DNA from: Apoda limacodes | Taxonomy: Eukaryota; Arthropoda; Insecta; Lepidoptera; Limacodidae | Assembly: GCA_946406115.1 (NCBI GenBank) | Contig: OX291544.1 | Span: forward strand, 22,275,521-22,339,520 | DNA length: 64,000 nucleotides | Direction: 5' to 3' | Part shown: positions 1 through 12,900 of the stretch, piece after piece | Layout of the letters: each line of letters opens with the position of its first letter | How positions within the stretch are numbered: the stretch's first letter is position 1 | The notes under the pieces: model-generated | What the model was told of the DNA's origin: nothing | The model's input: only the letters and a program-made list of their open reading frames with translations | The model's database searches: none | Position numbers and translations under genes: made by a program

Positions 1-87
1 CAAGCAGACTCCGCTATCTTGAAGAATTAACATTTAGATGTTTTATTTGATTATTTTTCCCTCTAATTATGTGTAATCTAATTTTAG

Positions 88-963
88 GAGACTTGCCTCC
101 AGAAACTAGCGTGTTTTTTGATAAGAATGTTTATACTGGAACCGTCCAATCAGATCAAGTACAACATGAGGCTATCACTTTAACTGGATACCAAGGCACT
201 GTCATTAATATACTTGGAGGTAAATGAATAAAATAATATTCACTTTGCAAATGCAAACATTTAACTTTGATATCAAATGCATTCCTGATTATTTTTTCCA
301 TTTAGACAAAATGCGGCAGTGACTCTTTTTAGGGTTCCGTACCCAAAGGGTAGTTAAGGAACCCTATTACTAAGACTTCGCTGTCCATCCGTCCGTCCGT
401 CCGTCTGTCACCAGGCTGTATCTCATGAACCGTGATAGTTAAACGGTTGAAATTTCCACAGAAGATGTATTTTTTTTGCCGTTACAACAACAAATACTAA
501 AAACCAGAAACAAAAAATAAACCATACAACAAACGTGATCTTTTGCTTGTTTTGCTCGATATTGATAACGGCAACAGGTACACGCGTAAAGTATTTACAG
601 AACATTTATCAATATTGTCACTTTAAAAATACATAATTGAATTAAAATAAAACAAATATTTAAGGGCCGCTCCCATACAATAAACGTGATTTTTTTTCCA
701 CTTTTATAGTTAATGGTACGGAACCCTTCGTGCGCGAGTCCGACTCACACTTGGTCGTTTTTTTTTTTTTAATTTATACCCTTGTAACTTCAAAACACTA
801 TTTGCAGAATATTCCGCACTCTTTGTTGCATATATAACAGACACGACTGTTTATGTAAGAGCATCGGGATCGGTGACCTTGCCTACTGACGTATCGTACA
901 TAGTCCTGGAACTTCAAGCCGCTGACGTTAGCTCTGTACTAATACTTGATGTTATTCGTGCAG
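88..963 (+). CDS. Cadherin array unit 1 (exon A 88-219, exon B 808-963)
   Basis: Exon A reads in frame from DLPPETSVFFDKNVYTG, exon B from EYSALFVAYITDTTVYV. It differs from the central units: DKNVY instead of DKNIY, VRASG instead of VQASG, LQAADVSSV instead of LQAGEVSSL, and DVIRAG at the end. Its internal intron is enlarged by an interspersed repeat (about 331-770) that no other unit carries. The intron upstream of exon A (1-87) is of the array type, so more units may lie to the left. Confidence 0.88.
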
Positions 964-3900
964 GTATGTTGATATCTTACTGCTAATTTTAATGGGTTTG
1001 ATTCTTTCTTAGCTATTATACTTTAAAAATCACTTAAGTCGACCACGAAGATATAAAATTTGCAATCCGTAAAAAAATTAAGTGTCGTGGGAATTCCGAA
1101 CTAAAATTTCGTATGTAATGAAGATTCAATGTCCGTCTTTGTCCCTACCACTATGCATTTGCCAAAAATCAGGTCAATTGCTTATTGTTTTTCAACATTG
1201 AGAATTAAAATACTAACAAACAAACAGGCTTTCACATTTGTAAATAATTCAGGGTATTGATTTAAAACGCTTACTGTAGCGAAAGTGATTTATAAAATAA
1301 GAACAATCAATTTTATAACCATATTAAATAACCTTCACTCTACAGGTATTATTGACCGGAGTTATCATAAGTAGAAACAAAATGCAATATTTCGACTTTT
1401 TAACCAAGCCATCATTAGCAGACTCCACTTTCTAGAAGATTTAACATTTAGATTTTTTTATTTGATTATTTTTTCCCTCTAATAATGTGTAATCTTATTT
1501 TAGGAGACTTGCCTCCAGAAACTAGCGTGTTTTTTGATAAAAATATTTATACTGGAACCATCCAATCAGATCAAGTACAACATGAGGCTATCACTTTAAC
1601 TGGATACCAAGGCACTGTCATTAATATACTGGGAGGTAAATGTATAAAATAATATTCACTTTGCAAATGCAAACATTTAACTTTGTTATCAAATGCATTG
1701 CTATTAATTTTTTTAAATTTAGACAAAATGCGCCAGTGACCCTTTTTTAGTTAATAACATTGTAACTTCAAAAGACTATTTTCAGAATATTCCGCACTGT
1801 TTGTTGCATACATAACAGACACGACTGTTTATGTACAAGCATCAGGATCGGTGACCTTGCCTACTGACGTATCATACATAGTCCTGGAACTTCAAGCCGG
1901 TGAAGTTAGTTCTCTACTAATACTTGATGTTATTCATGCAGGTACGTTCACATGTTACTGCTAAAAATCTTATAAAATCACTGTAGTCGACCACGAAGAT
2001 ACAAACCGAAAGTAATTTAGTCTCGTGGGAACTCCGATTTGAAATTACGTAATGAAGATTTAATGTCCTTCTTTGTCCCTACCACTATGCATGTGCCAAA
2101 AATCAGGTCAATTGTTTATTGCTTTTCAACATTAAGAATTAAAATACTAACAAACAAACAGGTTTTCCCATTTGTATATTATTCAGGGTTTTGATTTAAA
2201 ACGCTTACTGTAGCGAAAGTGATTTATAAAATAAGAACAATCAATTTTATAACCATATTATATAACCTTCACTCTACAGGTATTATTGACCGGAGTTATC
2301 ATAAGCACAAACAAAAAGCAATATTTCGACGTTTTAACCAAGCCATTATTAGCAGACTCCACTATCTAGATGAATTAACATTTAGATTTTTTTATTTGAT
2401 TATTTTTCCTTCTAATGATGTGTAATCTTATTTTAGGAGACTTGCCTCCAGAAACTAGCGTGTTTTTTGATAAAAATATTTATACCGGAACCGTCCAATC
2501 AGATCAAGTACAACATGAGGCTATCACTTTAACTGGATACCAAGGCACTGTCATTAATATACTGGGAGGTAAATGTATGAAATAATATTCACTTTGCAAA
2601 TGCAAACATTTAACTTTGTTATCAAATGCATTGCTATTATTTTTTTTGAATTTAGACTAAATGCGCCAGTGAACCTTTTTTAGTTTATAACATTGTAACT
2701 TCAAAACACTATTTTCAGAATATTCCGCACTGTTTGTTGCATACATAACAGACACGACTGTTTATGTACAAGCATCAGGATCGGTGACCTTGCCTACTGA
2801 CGTATCGTACATAGTCCTGGAACTTCAAGCCGGTGAAGTTAGTTCTCTACTAATACTTGATGTTATTCATGCAGGTACGTTGACATGTTACTGCTAAAAA
2901 TCTTATAAAATCCCTGTAGTCGACCACGAAGATACAAACCGAAAGTAATTTAGTCTCGTGGGAACTCCGATTTGAAATTACGTAATGAAGATTTAATGTC
3001 CTTCTTTGTCCCTACCACTATGCATGTGCCAAAAATCAGGTCAATTGTTTATTGCTTTTCAACATTAAGAATTAAAATACTAACAAACAAACAGGTTTTC
3101 CCATTTGTATATTATTCAGGGTTTTGATTTAAAACGCTTACTGTAGCGAAAGTGATTTATAAAATAAGAACAATCAATTTTATAACCATATTAAATAACC
3201 TTCACTCTACAGGTATTATTGACCGGAGTTATCATAAGTAGAAACAAAATGCAATATTTCGACTTTTTAACCAAGCCATTATTAGCAGACTCCACTTTCT
3301 AGAAGATTTAACATTTAGTTTTTTTTATTTGATTATTTTTTCCCTCTAATAATGTGTAATCTTATTTTAGGAGACTTGCCTCCAGAAACTAGCGTGTTTT
3401 TTGATAAAAATATTTATACTGGAACCATCCAATCAGATCAAGTACAACATGAGGCTATCACTTTAACTGGATACCAAGGCACTGTCATTAATATACTGGG
3501 AGGTAAATGTATAAAATAATATTCACTTTGCAAATGCAAACATTTAACTTTGTTATCAAATGCATTGCTATTAATTTTTTTAAATTTAGACAAAATGCGC
3601 CAGTGACCCTTTTTTAGTTAATAACATTGTAACTTCAAAACACTATTTTCAGAATATTCCGCACTGTTTGTTGCATACATAACAGACACGACTGTTTATG
3701 TACAAGCATCAGGATCGGTGACCTTGCCTACTGACGTATCATACATAGTCCTGGAACTTCAAGCCGGTGAAGTTAGTTCTCTACTAATACTTGATGTTAT
3801 TCATGCAGGTACGTTCACATGTTACTGCTAAAAATCTTATAAAATCACTGTAGTCGACCACGAAGATACAAACCGAAAAAAATTTAGTCTCGTGGGAACT

Positions 3901-6900
3901 CCGATTTGAAATTACGTAATGAAGATTTAATGTCCTTCTTTGTCCCTACCACTATGCATGTGCCAAAAATCAGGTCAATTGTTTATTGCTTTTCAACATT
4001 AAGAATTAAAATACTAACAAACAAACAGGTTTTCCCATTTGTATATTATTCAGGGTTTTGATTTAAAACGCTTACTGTAGCGAAAGTGATTTATAAAATA
4101 AGAACAATCAATTTTATAACCATATTAAATAACCTTCACTCTACAGGTATTATTGACCGGAGTTATCATAAGTAGAAACAAAATGCAATATTTCGACTTT
4201 TTAACCAAGCCATTATTAGCAGACTCCACTTTCTAGAAGATTTAACATTTAGTTTTTTTTATTTGATTATTTTTTCCCTCTTATAATGTGTAATCTTATT
4301 TTAGGAGACTTGCCTCCAGAAACTAGCGTGTTTTTTGATAAAAATATTTATACTGGAACCGTCCAATCAGATCAAGTACAACATGAGGCTATCACTTTAA
4401 CTGGATACCAAGGCACTGTCATTAATATACTGGGAGGTAAATGTATGAAATAATATTCACTTTGCAAATGCAAACATTTAACTTTGTTATCAAATGCATT
4501 GCTATTATTTTTTTTGAATTTAGACTAAATGCGCCAGTGAACCTTTTTTAGTTTATAACATTGTAACTTCAAAACACTATTTTCAGAATATTCCGCACTG
4601 TTTGTTGCATACATAACAGACACGACTGTTTATGTACAAGCATCAGGATCGGTGACCTTGCCTACTGACGTATCGTACATAGTCCTGGAACTTCAAGCCG
4701 GTGAAGTTAGTTCTCTACTAATACTTGATGTTATTCATGCAGGTACGTTGACATGTTACTGCTAAAAATCTTATAAAATCCCTGTAGTCGACCACGAAGA
4801 TACAAACCGAAAGTAATTTAGTCTCGTGGGAACTCCGATTTGAAATTACGTAATGAAGATTTAATGTCCTTCTTTGTGCCTACCACTATGCATGTGCCAA
4901 AAATCAGGTCAATTGTTTATTGCTTTTCAACATTAAGAATTAAAATACTAACAAACAAACAGGTTTTCCCATTTGTATATTATTCAGGGTTTTGATTTAA
5001 AACGCTTACTGTAGCGAAAGTGATTTATAAAATAAGAACAATCAATTTTATAACCATATTAAATAACCTTCACTCTACAGGTATTATTGACCGGAGTTAT
5101 CATAAGTAGAAACAAAATGCAATATTTCGACTTTTTAACCAAGCCATTATTAGCAGACTCCACTTTCTAGAAGATTTAACATTTAGTTTTTTTTATTTGA
5201 TTATTTTTTCCCTCTAATAATGTGTAATCTTATTTTAGGAGACTTGCCTCCAGAAACTAGCGTGTTTTTTGATAAAAATATTTATACTGGAACCATCCAA
5301 TCAGATCAAGTACAACATGAGGCTATCACTTTAACTGGATACCAAGGCACTGTCATTAATATACTGGGAGGTAAATGTATAAAATAATATTCACTTTGCA
5401 AATGCAAACATTTAACTTTGTTATCAAATGCATTGCTATTAATTTTTTTAAATTTAGACAAAATGCGCCAGTGACCCTTTTTTAGTTAATAACATTGTAA
5501 CTTCAAAAGACTATTTTCAGAATATTCCGCACTGTTTGTTGCATACATAACAGACACGACTGTTTATGTACAAGCATCAGGATCGGTGACCTTGCCTACT
5601 GACGTATCATACATAGTCCTGGAACTTCAAGCCGGTGAAGTTAGTTCTCTACTAATACTTGATGTTATTCATGCAGGTACGTTCACATGTTACTGCTAAA
5701 AATCTTATAAAATCCCTGTAGTCGACCACGAAGATACAAACCGAAAGTAATTTAGTCTCGTGGGAACTCCGATTTGAAATTACGTAATGAAGATTTAATG
5801 TCCTTCTTTGTCCCTACTGTAAAATCTCCCGTGAATAAAAGAGGAAAGACTTTATTGGTATGATTAATTATAATTTCGTAGTAAAATAATAAATATAAAT
5901 ATCCTAAATACTAGAGTTTATGACTTAGCTAATGTCCCAACTCGCTGTTGTGAAACCGGAGTATGCTCGTAGGTTCCCGCTTGTCGTTCATGCTCACACC
6001 ACGCTGAGTTCGCTTATCCGCTCCTGGAATTCGAAATTAAAAATGTGTATATATTGGATTCATAATAATTAATAATATAGATTTTTGAATCTTATTATTA
6101 TGATTATTATTATTATACTTTATTGCATCAACATAAAAAAATTACAAACAAAACATATTTACAAATAGAGAAAAACAAAAGGCGGTCTTATCGCTTTAAA
6201 GCGATCTCTTCCAGACAACCTTTCTCTCAGAATCTTAGTTTTTAAAAGAAAATAAAAATTAAAAAAAAAATATGAAATTATAAATCAACAAATAAAATTA
6301 CAAATATCAAATTAGAATAGTTGCACTTTTAATTGTTTGGACCCTTTATCCTTATCTCCAAACAGATATAATTAATACTGCTTTTTTGTAATCATCTTAT
6401 GATAATTTGACCAATCATATCTGTTGCCCTCTCCTCGAGATTTTTAAATAGAAAAACCGCAATCTATTTAAGATCTCTACACATAAAGGCTGTCCAGTGA
6501 CTCTATTTACTACGTAACAAAAATTAAAACACTCAAAAAAAAAAACAAGAGAAGCAAGAAATACAAATTGAGTGTTTGGGATGTACTAATTTTAACTGTC
6601 AGCGAGTTATGATGGGCCAATTATAAGCCATAAAAAAAAGGACGCTGAAAGAAAATTAGATTAGTACACATTGAAATAAATTTACATTAAAGTACACAAG
6701 TGATTGAAACAGAAAGCTAGATTAATTGAACTTTTCTCAAGGAAAACAAAGTGGCCTAAATCAATTTTTCAGTGAGTTCGTGTTTGGTTCTTGTATTTTA
6801 GAACTCGGGCATTACTTAAGTACAATAAAATACCTAAGTATTTAATCAAAGTAATTAGAGTAAATAATCTCTTACGATATATTTATATGATAGAATAGAA

Positions 6901-9900
6901 TTAAAGTAATGCCATGCAAGTGAAAAACTACAATAGTAATTAATTATACTCAGCTTTTATGAATTTCAGCATTATAGTCCTGAAGTATCTCCAGTTCCAC
7001 AGGTACATGATGTCTGCATAATTTCCGTAAACTCCCGTCGGACAGACAAGGACGAGCACTCACGAAACATGACAAATAAAAATAAAATAATGAATAAAGA
7101 TGACATATCATTATAACATTGATAGTTATAAGGAAATTTAAATAGAAGTAAATAACAAAATTACTTTTTAAAATTACTTCTTACAAAATATAACCCATTC
7201 CTGTACACACTCTTCATCATTCAAAATCTCATTAGAAATCTCGACACTTAAAAACATCTTTCCTTATACACAACATACATCGCCTTAATTTTTTGATTAT
7301 GTGTGATTTACAATGTATATATGTAGTATAAAATATATATTATGTATATAAAATTGGAATTCACAATTTTTATATTATGAGATCTTACTTTTGAGGACTT
7401 TAGAACTTCGTTTCGAAGTTCATAGTTTTGTAAATTTTTCGAGTATGTGTTGTAATATTTAAATGTATGTAAGTGTAGGATTCCCAGAATCATTTGTTCT
7501 ATATACTTGTGCCAATAGTCCTCGAGACATTACGTATCCACACGACGAGTATATAGATTTGTTTACCTAGGTGTTATGTACTTGACGAAATTTTCAAAAA
7601 AAAAAAAAAGAAAATTTTAATTAAAATTCAGAAAATTCAAATATTCTATGTTAAAAGCATAGGACAAGGAATTTTGTATATAATACATATATATAATGTA
7701 TTATGTTCTATGTATTATATTCTAGGGAAGACAAAAATAGTCACTCGTTCTTTTATCTCATGAAATACCATGAAAATGTGTTCAATAGGTATTTTTACAA
7801 ATACATAACTCTTTATGTAACGTGAACTTTGTCGTTTGTTGTTTTGTGATTAATAATTCGAACTGTCGATAAAAGGCTTTTACACGAAGATTTGATAGAC
7901 ACAAATAGTAGTTAGAATCTCGTCGAATTTGTATAATCATTAGGTCCCAGACCTATTTAACAGTAGAATACAGTAGATAGAGTAAATTAGCCTTCCGTTC
8001 ATTTTATCACAATATATTTTCACTGCGTTGAGTTTGGAAAACATGAAGTAAGAGTTTTCTATGTCAAAATTATATAGAAAGATATAATATAGAGTGACTA
8101 AAATTTTGTCTTGCTCTAGTGTCATACTTCTAAAAAATATCTCATACATCAACTCCCTTTGTTATACACATTCCACACACTTTGTCGTCAGTAAAACATA
8201 CATTCACCCTTAAAACATACATCTTATTCAACTGCCATTACCATTTAGCAACATAAGAAATTTAACCGAAATTGAATAAAACCTGTCAAAGACATAATTT
8301 AACAAAAAAGGAAATATTATAAAAAAAAATAAAATAATAATATGATACTACTTTACCGAACTGCTTTGTAGAACACAAACCACTAATAAAAAATTTAAAA
8401 ATTTAAATTTTCAAATAATGCAAAGTTTAATTATACCCTTCTGAACTTCCGTACACTTTCTAATTGACTCAGTCGCTTAAAAATATAATATGAAAACTCC
8501 ACGTCTGTACTCTAGAGTACTCTCTTGCAGACTGCTCCGACTTCTTTCCCGCTTGCTTCCTCGAAAATCCTTTATACCGATTATCGGCTCTGGCGCCCTT
8601 TTTTATGCATTCACGCGGTTCATGGATCTAATAAAACTGGCTATTCAACATCGTAATCTGCATTCTTTGTTACACAAATTATGTGACAACATGAAAATAC
8701 ACTGTATTTGTATATCAATCAGAGATGAAAACAAAATACAGTTCGAGTACGTGACTCTCTATAGTTAAAGATACCAAATTTTAGTTGATCCTTTTTAAAG
8801 ATTAAATAATTTTCTCACAGTGTTTAAAGTTGCTAAACACTTGACATTTCTGTCTATCAACATACACAGAAATTGACTGTGTTAAATGAAAGCACCTATT
8901 CACTTAAGGAAACAATTCAAGTTTCTAAGAATTTAGCAAAGTTTCAGTGCTCTATATTTACTTGCATCTTTATTTTTAAAGTAGCATAAAACAATATGTT
9001 ACACTACCACTATGCATGTGCCAAAAATCAGGTCAATTGTTTATTGCTTTTCAACATTAAGAATTAAAATACTAACAAACAAACAGGTTTTCCCATTTGT
9101 ATATTATTCAGGGTTTTGATTTAAAACGCTTACTGTAGCGAAAGTGATTTATAAAATAAGAACAATCAATTTTATAACCATATTAAATAACCTTCACTCT
9201 ACAGGTATTATTGACCGGAGTTATCATAAGTAGAAACAAAATGCAATATTTCGACGTTTTAACCAAGCCATTATTAGCAGACTCCACTATCTAGATGAAT
9301 TAACATTTAGATTTTGTTATTTGATTATTTTTCCTTCTAATGATGTGTAATCTTATTTTAGGAGACTTGCCTCCAGAAACTAGCGTGTTTTTTGATAAAA
9401 ATATTTATACTGGAACCGTCCAATCAGATCAAGTACAACATGAGGCTATCACTTTAACTGGATACCAAGGCACTGTCATTAATATACTGGGAGGTAAATG
9501 TATGAAATAATATTCACTTTGCAAATGCAAACATTTAACTTTGTTATCAAATGCATTGCTATTATTTTTTTTGAATTTAGACTAAATGCGCCAGTGAACC
9601 TTTTTTAGTTTATAACATTGTAACTTCAAAACACTATTTTCAGAATATTCCGCACTGTTTGTTGCATACATAACAGACACGACTGTTTATGTACAAGCAT
9701 CAGGATCGGTGACCTTGCCTACTGACGTATCGTACATAGTCCTGGAACTTCAAGCCGGTGAAGTTAGTTCTCTACTAATACTTGATGTTATTCATGCAGG
9801 TACGTTGACATGTTACTGCTAAAAATCTTATAAAATCCCTGTAGTCGACCACGAAGATACAAACCGAAAGTAATTTAGTCTCGTGGGAACTCCGATTTGA

Positions 9901-12900
9901 AATTACGTAATGAAGATTTAATGTCCTTCTTTGTCCCTACCACTATGCATGTGCCAAAAATCAGGTCAATTGTTTATTGCTTTTCAACATTAAGAATTAA
10001 AATACTAACAAACAAACAGGTTTTCCCATTTGTATATTATTCAGGGTTTTGATTTAAAACGCTTACTGTAGCGAAAGTGATTTATAAAATAAGAACAATC
10101 AATTTTATAACCATATTAAATAACCTTCACTCTACAGGTATTATTGACCGGAGTTATCATAAGTAGAAACAAAATGCAATATTTCGACTTTTTAACCAAG
10201 CCATTATTAGCAGACTCCACTTTCTAGAAGATTTAACATTTAGTTTTTTTTATTTGATTATTTTTTCCCTCTAATAATGTGTAATCTTATTTTAGGAGAC
10301 TTGCCTCCAGAAACTAGCGTGTTTTTTGATAAAAATATTTATACTGGAACCATCCAATCAGATCAAGTACAACATGAGGCTATCACTTTAACTGGATACC
10401 AAGGCACTGTCATTAATATACTGGGAGGTAAATGTATGAAATAATATTCACTTTGCAAATGCAAACATTTAACTTTGTTATCAAATGCATTGCTATTATT
10501 TTTTTTGAATTTAGACTAAATGCGCCAGTGAACCTTTTTTAGTTTATAACATTGTAACTTTAAAACACTATTTTCAGAATATTCCGCACTGTTTGTTGCA
10601 TACATAACAGACACGACTGTTTATGTACAAGCATCAGGATCGGTGACCTTGCCTACTGACGTATCATACATAGTCCTGGAACTTCAAGCCGGTGAAGTTA
10701 GTTCTCTACTAATACTTGATGTTATTCATGCAGGTACGTTCACATGTTACTGCTAAAAATCTTATAAAATCACTGTAGTCGACCACGAAGATACAAACCG
10801 AAAAAAATTTAGTCTCGTGGGAACTCCGATTTGAAATTACGTAATGAAGATTTAATGTCCTTCTTTGTCCCTACCACTATGCATGTGCCAAAAATCAGGT
10901 CAATTGTTTATTGCTTTTCAACATTAAGAATTAAAATACTAACAAACAAACAGGTTTTCCCATTTGTATATTATTCAGGGTTTTGATTTAAAACGCTTAC
11001 TGTAGCGAAAGTGATTTATAAAATAAGAACAATCAATTTTATAACCATATTATATAACCTTCACTCTACAGGTATTATTGACCGGAGTTATCATAAGCAC
11101 AAACAAAAAGCAATATTTCGACGTTTTAACCAAGCCATTATTAGCAGACTCCACTATCTAGATGAATTAACATTTAGATTTTTTTATTTGATTATTTTTC
11201 CTTCTAATGATGTGTAATCTTATTTTAGGAGACTTGCCTCCAGAAACTAGCGTGTTTTTTGATAAGAATATTTATACTGGAACCGTCCAATCAGATCAAG
11301 TACAACATGAGGCTATCACTTTAACTGGATACCAAGGCACTGTCATTAATATACTGGGAGGTAAATGTATGAAATAATATTCACTTTGCAAATGCAAACA
11401 TTTAACTTTTTTATCAAATGCATTGCTATTATTTTTTTTGAATTTAGACTAAATGCGCCAGTGAACCTTTTTTAGTTTATAACATTGTAACTTTAAAACA
11501 CTATTTTCAGAATATTCCGCACTGTTTGTTGCATACATAACAGACACGACTGTTTATGTACAAGCATCAGGATCGGTGATCTTGCCTACTGACGTATCGT
11601 ACATAGTCCTGGAACTTCGAGCCGCTGACGTCAGTACTGTACTGATACTTGATGTTATTGATGCTGGTACGTTAATGTTTTACTTCTAAAGTTTCTGGAT
11701 TTGATGCACGGAATGCAATATTTACAATTTGTGTATTTTAAAAAAATAGTCTCAAATTTGGTTTATGGCCATAAATTATGTTGCCGATGTTTACTGTACT
11801 AATCCTACAGAATAGAAACTGTAATACTAAATAATCAGAATCCTATACTGCTGATGCTTTTATTAACTTATAATAAATTATTATTTATAAAATCACTATA
11901 TAGTCGACTACTAAGATACAAAATTTGCAATTCGTAAAAAAAATATCTTGTGAGATTTTAAAGGCACTTTTTATAATTTGAGTATTGTAAAAAATTCAAC
12001 TTCATTACATCTGAGGATTAGCAGTAGCGAAAACAATTTATAAAATAAGAAGAACGATTACCATATAAAAAACCTTTACTCTTCAGGTATTATTAACCGG
12101 GGTTATTATAAGTGCAAATAAATTGAAATATTTCGACGTTTTAACCAAACCATTATTTGCAGACTCCACTATCTAGAAGAATTCACATTTAGATATTTTT
12201 AGTTTATTTTTTACCCTAATTATTTGTTATCTTATTTTAGGAGACTCGACACCAGAAACTAACGTATTCTTTGATAAGAATGTTTATTCTGGTATCGTCC
12301 AATCAGATCAAGTACAACATGAGGCTATCACTTTGACTGGATACCAAGGCACTGACATTAATATCCTGGGAGGTAATTAGTATAAACAATATTCACGTTA
12401 TTCGAGATTCGTTACTCAAGATAAAAGACTCATTGGTACACGCGAGGCACTAAACTCTGCTACTCAGAACGCATAATGAAATCGAAACCCCTGTGGCACC
12501 ACCGACTATGTTATCAATCCCCTATATATTTGCATTTTTACAAAATCTGTCTGTAATATTTTACTTAGTTTATCATCTTAATAATATTTATTCACTGTTT
12601 TCAGAACATTCCGCACTGTTCGTTGCATATATAACGGACATATATGTATATGTACAAGCATCAGGATCAGTAACCTTGCCTACTGACATTTCGTACATAG
12701 TACTGGAACTTCGAGCCGCTGACGTCAGTTCAGTACTGATACTTGATGTTATTCACGCAGGTATGTTTATATTCGACTACTAGAGGACCTGTTTTTCATA
12801 ACCCTTACCTTTTGTGGGAACAAAAAATTACAATTTATGTACGGTGAAAATTTATTATAAATTTGGTTTATGAGCAATAATGATGATGTTGTTGTTAAGT

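Larger units (their letters stand above)
88..12760 (+). repeat. Tandem array of ten two-exon cadherin-repeat units
   Basis: Ten copies of [exon A 132 nt - intron about 150 nt - exon B 156 nt - intron about 495 nt] follow each other. In units 2-6 and 7-9 exon A recurs every 933-934 bp. Every exon is phase 1-1, so adding or skipping a pair, or any single exon, keeps the reading frame. Exon B translates identically in units 2-8, and the introns are also nearly identical, so the copies are recent or are kept alike by gene conversion. Units 1, 9 and 10 are more diverged. A 3186-bp insertion separates units 6 and 7. The fold is inferred to be cadherin-like; no DxNDN, LDRE or DxD calcium motif is present in the unit. 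Confidence 0.9.

Noticed and set aside
2219..2425. 68-codon ORF repeated identically at 11011-11217
   Set aside because: It lies in the array intron upstream of exon A; the identity reflects the duplicated intron, not a small protein gene.
8490..8768. 92-codon ORF inside the 3.2-kb insertion
   Set aside because: Arg/Leu-rich start with no recognisable domain; overlaps the antisense TATA region of the putative LTR.
88..12760. Dscam-like mutually exclusive exon cluster
   Set aside because: The two exon types alternate, rather than forming clusters of alternatives, and the introns are too alike to provide distinct docking and selector sequences. Constitutive or variable-number inclusion fits better.
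88..12760. CRISPR-like repeat array
   Set aside because: Units are about 934 bp with spliceable coding exons; there are no short repeats with unique spacers.
12493..12783. 96-codon ORF
   Set aside because: It is exon B of unit 10 read together with flanking intron.
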